The position numbers and the translations under genes were made by a program. Shown in pieces: positions 26,040 through 34,300 of a stretch of 64,000 nt of DNA. Position 1 is the first letter of the stretch, and every line of letters starts with the position of its first letter. The stretch comes from Bradyrhizobium genosp. L (GTDB taxonomy: Bacteria > Pseudomonadota > Alphaproteobacteria > Rhizobiales > Xanthobacteraceae): NCBI RefSeq assembly GCF_015624485.1, contig NZ_CP061378.1, positions 6,138,001-6,202,000 on the forward strand, in the 5' to 3' direction. The notes under the pieces are model-generated. The model was not told where the DNA came from. It saw nothing but the letters and a program-made list of their open reading frames with translations, and ran no database searches.

Positions 26040-26310
26040 ACCTTGGCCTCCTCATTGACCCCAGGCGGCGAAAATGAATCAGCGCGTTGATTCGCGAAAG
26101 AAAAAAATCTTGCAATTCGCAAAGTAGCCAAGATTAGCGGTGCATTCTGGCTTTTGAGTCACACTCTGCACACGACACAACCGCAAATGGAAGCAGCGGC
26201 GGCGCGGTGTTCGCTGTGAAACGCAACGCGCGCTTCATGCGAGAAGCCGAGTCAAAACAACACGCTGCTGCGCGATCTCAAAGTATCGGACAAGTGCGCG
26301 CGATGCGGCG

Positions 26311-26628
26311 CTAGCGTTTTTCGGCAGCCTTGGCGCGCTCGCGCGCCGCCCATTTGCGTTCGATCCAGCCGAGCAATTGCGCGGTGGGTTTCTGCAGCAA
26401 TGGCACATCCTGCGCGAACAAAAGGAGTCCGAGCGGCAGCATCCAGAGCCCGAGCACCGGCAGGAACGAGAAAATGCCGCCGAGGATGAGCAGGATCGCG
26501 AGCGGAATCCGCACATAGCGCGACGACGGCCTGCGCAGCCAGGCGACGAAGCGCGCCGGCCGCGGCGGAAGTTTTGCCTCGAACCAGGCGAAGTGCCGAT
26601 CGATGTCCTGCTTGTAAAAGTCGCTCAC
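26311..26628 (-). CDS. Small membrane protein, unknown function
   Basis: The 105-residue product starts with GTG after a GGAG site. It has a polar N-terminus rich in Arg/Pro, a hydrophobic region at about residues 40-72 that could form two short helices, and a basic C-terminal helix (IERKWAARERAKAAEKR). No recognised domain. Confidence 0.7.
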   Translation of the reverse strand: MSDFYKQDIDRHFAWFEAKLPPRPARFVAWLRRPSSRYVRIPLAILLILGGIFSFLPVLGLWMLPLGLLLFAQDVPLLQKPTAQLLGWIERKWAARERAKAAEKR

Positions 26629-26826
26629 GCGTCGTCTCCATCCGTGCGCGCAATGCGAAACCGAATTCGCAACAAGCGCACACCGGGCAGATGATGCTGC
26701 GTGACAGCGTCACAAGGCGTCAGTCTGTCGCGCATGGCGGCCTTGAAATGACCGCCAGATGAACCAACGCGCAGGCGTCGCGGAGGTCAGCGCCGCCACG
26801 CCGGCTCGTCGCCCCTTGATCCCGCG

Positions 26827-26933
26827 CTAGAGCATTTTCGGTTCTGATTGAATCAGAACCGAAGCTCTAGCTTTTTGTTTTGACGCGTTTTCTTCACGCG
26901 AACCGGTATCCACTTCGCTCGAAAACGCGCTAG
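26827..26933. repeat. Double palindromic repeat at end of repeat-protein gene
   Basis: CTAGAGC (26827-26833) pairs with GCTCTAG (26864-26870), enclosing TTCGGTTCTGATT and its exact inverse. A second hairpin with CGCGTTTTC and GAAAACGCG follows to 26933. The TAG stop of the adjacent large gene is formed by the end of this repeat. It may double as a terminator. Confidence 0.75.
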
Positions 26934-29329
26934 ACAATGTGCCAGCCGGGATCGACGGTGCCTGCGGCGGCGATGACGTGCGCATTCGCAATGTTGCCAT
27001 TGTCCCAGATCGACGCCGACCCGTTGTCGTTGCGCCACACGATGTCGCTGTGGCCATTGCCGTCGAAGTCGCCGGTGCCGGCAATATGCCAGCTGCCGTC
27101 GACGACGCCCGCGGCGGCCACGACATGCGCGCTGGCGATCGCGCCATTATCCCAGATCGACACCGATCCATTGTCGTTCTGCCAGAGAATGTCGCTCTGG
27201 GTGTTGCCATCGAAATCGCCGACCCCTGCGATGTGCCAACTGCTCGCTACCACCCCGGCCGCGGCGATGACATGCGCCTTGCTGATGTCGCCATTGTCCC
27301 AGATCGAAACCATGCCGTTGTCGTTGCGCCAGAGAATATCGCTTTGGCCGTTGCCGTCGAAATCGCCGACGCCGGCGATGTGCCAGCTGCTGTCGACCGT
27401 CCCTGCGCCGGCGATGACGCGGGCGCCGTTGATGTCGCCATTATTCCAGATCGACACGGACCCGTTGGTGTTCTGCCAGAGGATATCGGTGCGGCTGTTG
27501 CCATCGAAATCCCCGGTTCCGACGATGCTCCAGCTCGGCGCCACGACGCCGGCGCCAGCGACCACATGGGCGCTCGCCATCGCGCCGTTGTCCCAGATGC
27601 TTACCGTGCCGTTGTCGTTGTGCCAGAGGATGTCGCTCTGGCCATTGCCGTCGAAATCGCCCGAACCTGCGATGTGGTAGCCGCTCGGAATGCTGCCGGC
27701 CGATGCGATGACGTGCGCCTGGTTGATCTGGCCGTTGTTCCAGATCGACACCATGCCGTTGTCGTTCTGCCACAACAGGTCGCTGTGGGCGTTGCCGTCG
27801 AAATCGGCCTTCTGTCGCGCCAGGATGAAATCGGCGGCCGTCAGCGTGGTCTTGTCGACGTTGTACAGCGTCAGCGAGTCCGCCCCCAGCGTGAGCGTCG
27901 CAGGCGAACCGGGATGGGTGTTGTTCAGCACGTCATTGAAGCTGTGCAGCGAAAAAAAGTTGGCGAGATAGATCCTGTCCTCACCATGGGTAAAATCGAG
28001 GATCGTGTCGGCCGAGCTGCCCGGACTGAAGACGAAGGTGTCGGGGCCGTGGCCGCCGGTGAACACGTCCGACAGCGAGTCACCCCGCAGCGTTTCGTTG
28101 ACGCCGTTGGTCCCGATGGTCTCCCGCACCAGCCCATCGATCTGCATCCCGATGTGCGACCCGCCCGGATCGGTATTGCCGTCGGCGATGGCGGTGTTCA
28201 GGTCGGTCCATGCGGTCGCAAATTGTCCGCCGGCAAGCGCGGTCACCGCCGGCTGGTACTGCGTCCCGTCCTGTGTCTCGAGGTCGGCGCCTGCCACCTT
28301 GGTCATGGCGGTGGGATCGAAGATCGCAGCCGATATGTTGTCGTTCGCATCCCGCGTGCCGGCAAGCGTGCTGCTGACCCAGGTCAGGTCGAGAAAGCCG
28401 TTGGACAGGAGGGAGAGTGCCGGGTCGATGTGGTTACTGGTGTAAACCGTCCCGACCGTCTGATCACCGCGAAGCGCGCCGGTTGCAGTGTAGAAAGCGA
28501 GATGAAGATTGGCAGCGGACCCGCTTGCCGGCTGCACGTAGGCGATAGCGAAGCCACCGTCCTTCAGCGCGACGATATTCGAGTTGGAAAGGCCGCCGAG
28601 GTTGTTCAGCGCTGTCGGTGCGAGAACTCTTGCGCCGCTTGCGGTGTCGATTTCCATGAAGGCGTTATGCGCGCCATTCTGGTTGGATTCCGTAAAGGTC
28701 GTGACAATGTTGCCACCGCTGAGAACGGCAAAATTCAGCGAGGTCGGATCGATGTAGCCCGCGCCATCCCCGACCTGCCAGTGCGTCACCAAACTGAAAT
28801 TGTAGGCGCTATCATAACCAACGATCGAAATCTGGGCTGGACCGTCCTCGGCCGTCAGGACAGCAAGCTTGTTGCCGGGCAACGCGGCGAGACGATCGGA
28901 TGAATTAGAACCGGTCGCGACAGGCAGTATGCCCTCTTTGCTGAAAACGTGGTCGTAGCCCGCGCTACCTGTCCCCGACGGCGTGTAAATACCGAAGCCG
29001 GTATAACTGCCCGACAAGTCGCTCATCCAAACGGCAATGTAGTTGTTCGTCCCCGGCAGACTGAGGAGTGCCGGATTGAAGGAATACGAACTGATGTCGC
29101 TGCCACCGTAGCCGGCCGCTTGCGAGCCGTCGGAATTGAAGCGATTGACGAAAATGCTGTTCAGGATGGTTTCGAACGACGCCGGGTAGTAGCCATAGCC
29201 GAGGGCAATCGAGCCGTCGCCAAGCGTCGCCAGCGACGGCGCCACCTCCGATCCCTGGAAGACGTTGGCATTGATCGAACCGTCGAACTCCGATTTGACG
29301 TTCGCGATGTAATAGGAAACCGTGGTCAT
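26930..29329 (-). CDS. Large secreted FG-GAP/VCBS repeat protein with RTX-like segment
   Basis: The 799-residue protein has no classical signal peptide. Residues 1-420 form a beta-rich propeller-like domain; near 425-520 an RTX/serralysin-like segment (GDSLSDVFTGGHGPDTFVF, DTILDFTHGEDRIYL) suggests calcium binding and type I secretion. The C-terminal ~290 residues are six 49-residue repeats, each with DFDGN, SDILW and VSIWDNG, which bind calcium in FG-GAP propellers. The ATG at 29329 has GGAG 7 bases upstream. No secretion ATPase is nearby. A role as surface adhesin or extracellular protein is inferred. Confidence 0.82.
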   Translation of the reverse strand: MTTVSYYIANVKSEFDGSINANVFQGSEVAPSLATLGDGSIALGYGYYPASFETILNSIFVNRFNSDGSQAAGYGGSDISSYSFNPALLSLPGTNNYIAVWMSDLSGSYTGFGIYTPSGTGSAGYDHVFSKEGILPVATGSNSSDRLAALPGNKLAVLTAEDGPAQISIVGYDSAYNFSLVTHWQVGDGAGYIDPTSLNFAVLSGGNIVTTFTESNQNGAHNAFMEIDTASGARVLAPTALNNLGGLSNSNIVALKDGGFAIAYVQPASGSAANLHLAFYTATGALRGDQTVGTVYTSNHIDPALSLLSNGFLDLTWVSSTLAGTRDANDNISAAIFDPTAMTKVAGADLETQDGTQYQPAVTALAGGQFATAWTDLNTAIADGNTDPGGSHIGMQIDGLVRETIGTNGVNETLRGDSLSDVFTGGHGPDTFVFSPGSSADTILDFTHGEDRIYLANFFSLHSFNDVLNNTHPGSPATLTLGADSLTLYNVDKTTLTAADFILARQKADFDGNAHSDLLWQNDNGMVSIWNNGQINQAHVIASAGSIPSGYHIAGSGDFDGNGQSDILWHNDNGTVSIWDNGAMASAHVVAGAGVVAPSWSIVGTGDFDGNSRTDILWQNTNGSVSIWNNGDINGARVIAGAGTVDSSWHIAGVGDFDGNGQSDILWRNDNGMVSIWDNGDISKAHVIAAAGVVASSWHIAGVGDFDGNTQSDILWQNDNGSVSIWDNGAIASAHVVAAAGVVDGSWHIAGTGDFDGNGHSDIVWRNDNGSASIWDNGNIANAHVIAAAGTVDPGWHIV
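26933..27815 (-). repeat. Six tandem 147-bp coding repeats
   Basis: Within the large secreted protein, six tandem units of about 147 bp encode DFDGN-containing repeats with substitutions mainly between DFDGN and SDILW. DNA similarity between units is high enough to allow copy-number change by recombination. The last unit ends at the gene's stop. Confidence 0.8.
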
Positions 29330-29557
29330 CCCAATTCTCCACGCAGTCGGAAATCGCCGGTGCGGCAAAGCCAGGCAATGAGCCGCCAATGAAGCGGCAT
29401 TCAAGATGCGCGGACATGCGATGTCATCACCCGGGCGGGTGACGACGGGCGCGCAGGTGACCGCGGCTAGTGCGGTGCGGCAGCCGCCATCACAGCATCG
29501 GCTCTGATGCGATCAGAACCGACGTGCCGGCAGGTTTGGTAAGGATGGAAAGCTTCG

Positions 29558-29899
29558 TCAGTGCGCCGCCGGCTTCGCCGACTTCTTCGGCTTGCGCGGC
29601 TTGACGACCCTGTGCCTCTCCGCAACCGGTCGCCGCGCAGGACGCTCGACGACTTCGCGCGGTTCGGGCCCAAAGAACGCCCTGCACTGCGGCGACAACA
29701 GCGCCTTGTTCCTGATCATGCAGGCCGTGACACGATCGACGTCGGGGATATCAGAGTTGCAAAGCCGGAACGCATCCGGCGTGCACGCCTGCTGCTGATC
29801 GGCCGTGTAGGCTTGTGACGTGCCCGGCAGCAGCGCGATGCCGGCTGCCAGCGAAAGCGTCAACGCAAACGAAAATGTCCTCGAACCCGATATCCCCAT
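29558..29899 (-). CDS. Small secreted cysteine-containing protein
   Basis: The 113-residue product has a signal peptide (residues 1-30, ending TSQAYT) and a mature core with four spaced cysteines (ACTPDAFRLC, TACMIRN, SPQCRAFF) like a rhizobial exported family. A basic Arg/Lys/Pro tail follows. GGGGGACG precedes the ATG at 29899. Probably periplasmic; function unknown. It is the last gene before the presumed island junction. Confidence 0.75.
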   Translation of the reverse strand: MGISGSRTFSFALTLSLAAGIALLPGTSQAYTADQQQACTPDAFRLCNSDIPDVDRVTACMIRNKALLSPQCRAFFGPEPREVVERPARRPVAERHRVVKPRKPKKSAKPAAH

Positions 29900-30015
29900 G
29901 CGCGTCCCCCAACACGTCGTTTCGCGGGGAGTGTGGGTGAAGGGAGGGAGAAGTGCAAGCGGGCGAGATGACACGCGTGACGTGCCGCGAGCGGCGTGTC
30001 GGCCGGTGCTTTGGA

Positions 30016-30064
30016 TGGTACAGTTGGGTGGGCTCGAACCACCGACCTCCTGTTCCACAGACAC
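30016..30064 (-). other. tRNA-His 3' fragment: presumed integration (att) site
   Basis: Read on the minus strand this gives anticodon-loop CTGTGGA (anticodon GTG), stem ACAGG, variable AGGTC, T-arm GGTGG-TTCGAGC-CCACC, an acceptor 3' strand and ACCA. A discriminator A without the usual extra 5' G is the known alphaproteobacterial tRNA-His pattern. The 5' half is absent: past 30064 the sequence no longer pairs. An integrase starts 147 bp away. This is the duplicated core left when an element inserts in a tRNA gene. Confidence 0.7.
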
Positions 30065-30210
30065 AACAAGGGCTCCGCCGGTGCTACGCTACTCTCGCCA
30101 ATAATACGAAAATAGCAGCACTATCAACGAATAAGCTCGCCGTCCCCCGCCTTGCCCGCGCTGCAATTGGCGCTATGGTGGTAGCTACGTGGTAGCTACA
30201 GAGGCGATCA

Positions 30211-31494
30211 ATGGCGGTTTCGAGTATAACGATCCGAGCAGTGCAAGCCCTCAAGCCGGGCCAGATTATTTGGGACGCAGACCATCGTGAAGCGGTCCGG
30301 GGCTTTGGCGTTCGGCGTCAGCGCGACCAGGCGACTTACGTCCTCAAGTACCGAGTGTTCGGTCGGCAGCGCTTCGTCACCATCGGTCCTCACGGTGCTC
30401 CGTGGACGCCCGAGCTGGCACGCAAGGAGGCCAAGCGGCTTTTGGGCCTGGTGGCCAATGGCAAAGACCCGGCGGACGAGAAAGCCAAGGCGCGCCTGCA
30501 GGCAGCTGACACGCTCCGGACAATCGCGGATCAATATCTCCGGAGTGCCCAACAAAGATTGAAACCCACGACCCATTCAGAAATTAAACGATACCTATTG
30601 GTCAGTTGGAAACCCCTGCATTCGATCTCCGTTTTCCAGATCACCCGGCGTCATATCGCGGCTCGTGTCGCTGGCCTCTCATCAGGTCATGGAACGGTTT
30701 CAGCAGCACGCGCCCGCACAGCCCTGTCGTCAATGTTCAACTGGGCTATTCGCGAAGGTCTCGACATTCCCGCTAATCCCGTTCTCGGCACTAATCGACC
30801 CGCCCAGCCGGGAAGCCGCGAACGGGTCCTCACGGAGACGGAGCTATCTGCAGTCTGGCGGGCCTGTGGCGACGACGATTACGGTCGCATTGTGCGCTTG
30901 TTGCTGCTCACAGCCCAACGCCGTGATGAGGTAGGCAGTATGCAATGGGCCGAACTTGATACCAGTTCGGGGCTCTGGACACTGCCAGGCGCCAGGACCA
31001 AGAACCATCGCGAGCACTTGCTGCCATTGGTTCCCGCCGCATTGGCCCTGCTCCCACCCCGCCGGGACGGCCGTGACTTCCTATTTGGTGACGGTCCCCG
31101 ACGCATCGGTGACCCGCATCGTGGGTTCTCCGGCTGGTCGAAGTCGAAGACGGCGCTTGATGCGCGCATCGCGGAAGCCTTGGGCGAACCTCTGGCTCAT
31201 TGGACAGTTCACGATCTTCGGAGATCTGCGTCCACGGTGATGGCCGACCGGCTTGGCGTGTTGCCACACATCGTGGAGGCGATCCTAAACCACGTCAGCG
31301 GCCACCGGGCGGGCGTTGCCGGGGTGTATAACCGCGCCCGGTATGCGGCCGAGATGCGCGAAGCGCTTAAACGCTGGGCAGAACACGTCGCAGCATTACC
31401 AGCCCAAAAGCCTGGACGTGCTGACACTGTGATAGCCGGCGCCGGCCTCTCTCATCCTGGTTTCTCCCAAGAGGCTACCGGGGTCCATTCTTAG
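30211..31494 (+). CDS. int: P4-type tyrosine integrase
   Basis: The 427-residue integrase has a DUF4102-like arm-binding N-terminus (residues ~5-90), a SAM-like core-binding domain and a C-terminal tyrosine recombinase domain. Catalytic residues visible are R237/R238 (TAQRRDEVG), H334 and R337 (HDLRRS), H361/H365 (NHVSGHR) and nucleophile Y373 (GVYNRARY). It is intact, points away from the adjacent tRNA-His fragment, and GAGG precedes the ATG. It would integrate and excise the island at tRNA-His. Confidence 0.95.
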   Translation: MAVSSITIRAVQALKPGQIIWDADHREAVRGFGVRRQRDQATYVLKYRVFGRQRFVTIGPHGAPWTPELARKEAKRLLGLVANGKDPADEKAKARLQAADTLRTIADQYLRSAQQRLKPTTHSEIKRYLLVSWKPLHSISVFQITRRHIAARVAGLSSGHGTVSAARARTALSSMFNWAIREGLDIPANPVLGTNRPAQPGSRERVLTETELSAVWRACGDDDYGRIVRLLLLTAQRRDEVGSMQWAELDTSSGLWTLPGARTKNHREHLLPLVPAALALLPPRRDGRDFLFGDGPRRIGDPHRGFSGWSKSKTALDARIAEALGEPLAHWTVHDLRRSASTVMADRLGVLPHIVEAILNHVSGHRAGVAGVYNRARYAAEMREALKRWAEHVAALPAQKPGRADTVIAGAGLSHPGFSQEATGVHS

Positions 31495-31890
31495 TTCAAG
31501 GCCGGCCCGCGAGCGGTCGGGGGTTCGAGTCAGGAGACCGCTACAGTCCAAAACCCACTTTTGGGGATAGTGGGTCACGCATGGTAGCGGGGGACCGCTA
31601 CATTGTTAGACCCACTATCTTGGATGCCCTGTTTTCCTATCGGCGGGCAGCCTAAGGCGCGAATCAGCCTGTTGACAGCTCGTCAAAGGCCGCCATCCAC
31701 GCGCAATTCTTCGCCCCCAGAATAGTGCTCGAATAGTTCAAATCCCAGAGACGCAACCACCGATGCCGACATTCGCTGATGGTAGCCATTTGAGCCGTGA
31801 AGGCCGCACCGCTACGAGGAGCCGAACCGAATGGCGGAATCAAAACCTGCTTGATTTTCAATGATTTCAAAGCGCATTTGGAAAAACTGA
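31495..31890. other. Degenerate stretch after integrase
   Basis: No convincing gene is present. Near 31520 a GGGGGTTCGAGTC segment resembles a tRNA T-arm with a broken second strand, and CCCACT/AGTGGG motifs suggest further remnant hairpins. The minus-strand frame at 31664-31981 is similar only where it enters the duplicated segment. I treat this as recombination debris. Confidence 0.4.
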
Positions 31891-32268
31891 CGGAATTGGT
31901 ATCCAATGATATCAATAGCCTAGCGGCCATTTCCAAATGAAGGTTCGCCACCCATGACCAGCCAGCGAAGCGTTCGGTCACGGTCCGTCCCTTGCGGACA
32001 CATCGACAGGCGTAGTCAGCGCGAAGCGGTAGTGGAGCGCGGACAACCGGGCTTAAGGCTCTGCCGATTGATCAACGCCTTTGCAGTCAGCGCTCACGCG
32101 GCGGCGCGTTCATGCCGGGAGCCAGTCCGGGAATGATCTGCTCGGCGGACTTTGCCTCCGGCGCGACTTCGACAGGAATGGTTGCTGGTTGCGCCAGTTC
32201 CGGGGTTGTAACGGGCAGGCAATTTGGACGGGGCTGCGCCCCGGTGAAGAGATCGGCGACTTGATCCT
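31891..32268. repeat. 378-bp direct repeat, copy 1
   Basis: This segment is matched at 45956-46333 in the same orientation and the same length, with roughly 85-90% identity by eye. It covers a stretch of unknown sequence and the 3' end of the HlyD gene. The two copies bracket the PAS, cyclase, AraC and PHA genes. Confidence 0.8.
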
Positions 32269-33115
32269 CGGCGTTGTGCAGCAAGCGGCCGATCCAGTAT
32301 GGGTGAATTCCCTCTGTTTCCTGCCCAACCGTGATGGTCGCGGTCATTCCGGAAACCAATGGGACGCCAGGCGGAATCCGATCGATGGCGATCCGAACGG
32401 GCACGCGTTGAGCGAGCCGTACCCAGGTGTAGACCGGATCCACATTTGGCAATCCTTGCGCCCCCGACGCCGCGTTCGATGCGCTGATGCCTCGAGTGAC
32501 GGTGCTGACATGGCCAATGATCGGCTGAGCATAACCCATCAACTTCGCCTCGGCATGATCGCCAACACAAACCAGCGCCATCTTGGTCTCTTCGAAATAG
32601 CCATCGATCCAGAAGCTGTCCGCGTCGATGACCGAGATATTGCTCGTTCCCGCGTGCGCGAAATCGCCGACCCGCATCAGCATATTGGTGACATAGCCGT
32701 TCACGGGACTTAACACTTTGGTTCTTCGCAAATTGATCTCGGCTTGCGCGAGCTGCTGTTGCGCGACATCAAGCGCAGCTTTAGCCTGAACGGCATTGCC
32801 AGCATAAATCTGCTGTTCCTCCGGCGTGGTCGCCAGATCAGTCAGGTGCTGGCGGCGCTCGGACTGGAGCTGCTTGACCTGGAGGTCGGCTGCTCGCTGC
32901 CGCAGGGTTGCAGCGCCAGTAAGCCGGGCGACTTCAAAGTCGAACGGGTCGACGGTGTAGAGTACATCGCCCTTGTGAACGAACTGATTGTCGGCGACCC
33001 GTATGTCGACGATCTGTCCCGATATCTGTGGCGCGATATTGGCGACTTGCACGCGCACCGTGCCGTCGCGCGTCCAGGGAGCCATCACATATCGCTGCCA
33101 CGTCAGAAGCGCCAC
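32087..33115 (-). pseudogene. HlyD/EmrA-type membrane-fusion protein, N-terminus truncated
   Basis: The 342-residue remnant reads as a multidrug-efflux periplasmic adaptor: QRYVMAPWTRDGTVR, a coiled-coil hairpin region (residues ~60-120), lipoyl half-motifs with LSPVNGYVTN, and a beta-barrel. The usual N-terminal membrane anchor is cut: the frame continues upstream only for AAILVA before running into the PAS gene and a stop. No EmrB or RND partner follows. The start given is a GTG within the former anchor. Probably non-functional, though a short product could be made. Confidence 0.75.
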
Positions 33116-34255
33116 AAGGATCGCCGCACGCGACCCTCAGCGTCGTGCAATGGTTCGCCACGCACGTTGAACCATCGATAGGCACCATCTGCGCCTCGAA
33201 ATCGGCAATTGGCGGCGTGCGACGCCGTGGCTTCGAGGTTGCGCAACCAGGTTTCTACCTTGAACGCGATGTCGTCCGGATGAACCTTGTCCATCCACCC
33301 CCAACCGATGATCTCCTCGACGGGTGATCCAAGGTATTCGAGCAAACCTCTGCTGACGTAGTCGATGTCGCCGTCCGGCCTCGCTCTCCAAACAAGGGCA
33401 GGTATCGTCTGAATGGTTTCACGGAGCGTTAGCTCACTCTGCCGCAGTGCATCCTCGGCATGCCTGCGTTCCGTTACGTCGGTTGCAGTGCCGATGAACT
33501 CGATGAGCTCGCCGTCGTCACTGAGAACCGGATGACCTGAGGCATTAACGTGCCTGACTGTTCCGTCTGGCAGACGAACCCTGTACTCGGCGAAGGAATC
33601 GACTCTCTCGCGAAGCGCCTTCTCAAATCTCTCCTTTACCCAATCGCGATCCTCGGGGTGGATTTGCTGTCGAAAATTGTCTCGAGATGGTACGCTCTCC
33701 CGCGGATCCAATCCGAAAAGTCGGAACATTTCCTCGGAGCAGGACCTTTTCGGAGCGCGGATCCCAAGCCCAACTGCCCGTATGCGTCAGCTTCTGCGCT
33801 TCGGACAAGTAGGCCTCACTTCGCATCAGAGCATGCTCTGCGCGTTTGAGCTCTTCGATATCCAGGTTCACCCCGACCCATTGCAGCAAGGTCCCGTCGC
33901 TGGCCCGGAGCGGCTCGGCGCGACTGAGAAACCAGCGGTAGCCCCCCTGCGCGTTGCGAGCTCGGAAACTTACTTCACCTGCTTCGCCTGTGCGCAGGCA
34001 GGTTGACCAGACCTTGCGGGTTTCGTCGTGATCATCAGGATGCAAGAACGGGATATGGGCGTCCCACGCCGCGCCGGTATCGATGCCGAAGCGCAAGGCA
34101 TGATCTTGCGGAAGACCAAGGTAGTCCGCCGTCCGCTTGTTCACAAAGGTAAGCCCGCCGGACGAGGTCGCGTACCATGTGTACGCTGGAATCACATTCA
34201 GCGTGGCTCGCAGTTGTTCCGGATCCGCAAGTACTCTGTTGTCACTGTTTGACAT
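33104..34255 (-). pseudogene. PAS-domain sensor (histidine kinase type), frameshifted and 3'-truncated
   Basis: From MSNSDNRVLADPEQ at 34255 the frame encodes a PAS/PAC domain and then SGSWAWDP-like sequence to about 33740. There it shifts: CSEEMFRLFGLDPRE and two more PAS/PAC units continue in another frame to 33103. The last PAC ends at GEPLHDAEGRV and then RRSLWRF with a stop, just where the HlyD remnant begins. No kinase domain remains. This is a double-broken sensor gene. Confidence 0.8.
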
Positions 34256-34300
34256 AGGTCTCTCGATGCCCGAACCCAACGTCGATCCTAGCAGGCGGCT

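Noticed and set aside
29953..30195. Plus-strand short frames reading GGLEPPTSCST and WVGSNHRPPV near 30 kb
   Set aside because: These are the familiar false proteins produced by reading through a tRNA on the opposite strand; here they come from the tRNA-His fragment.
31517..31545. Another possible tRNA T-arm (GGGGGTTCGAGTC) after the integrase
   Set aside because: Only one strand of the stem is kept and no other tRNA element can be drawn, so it is too weak to call.
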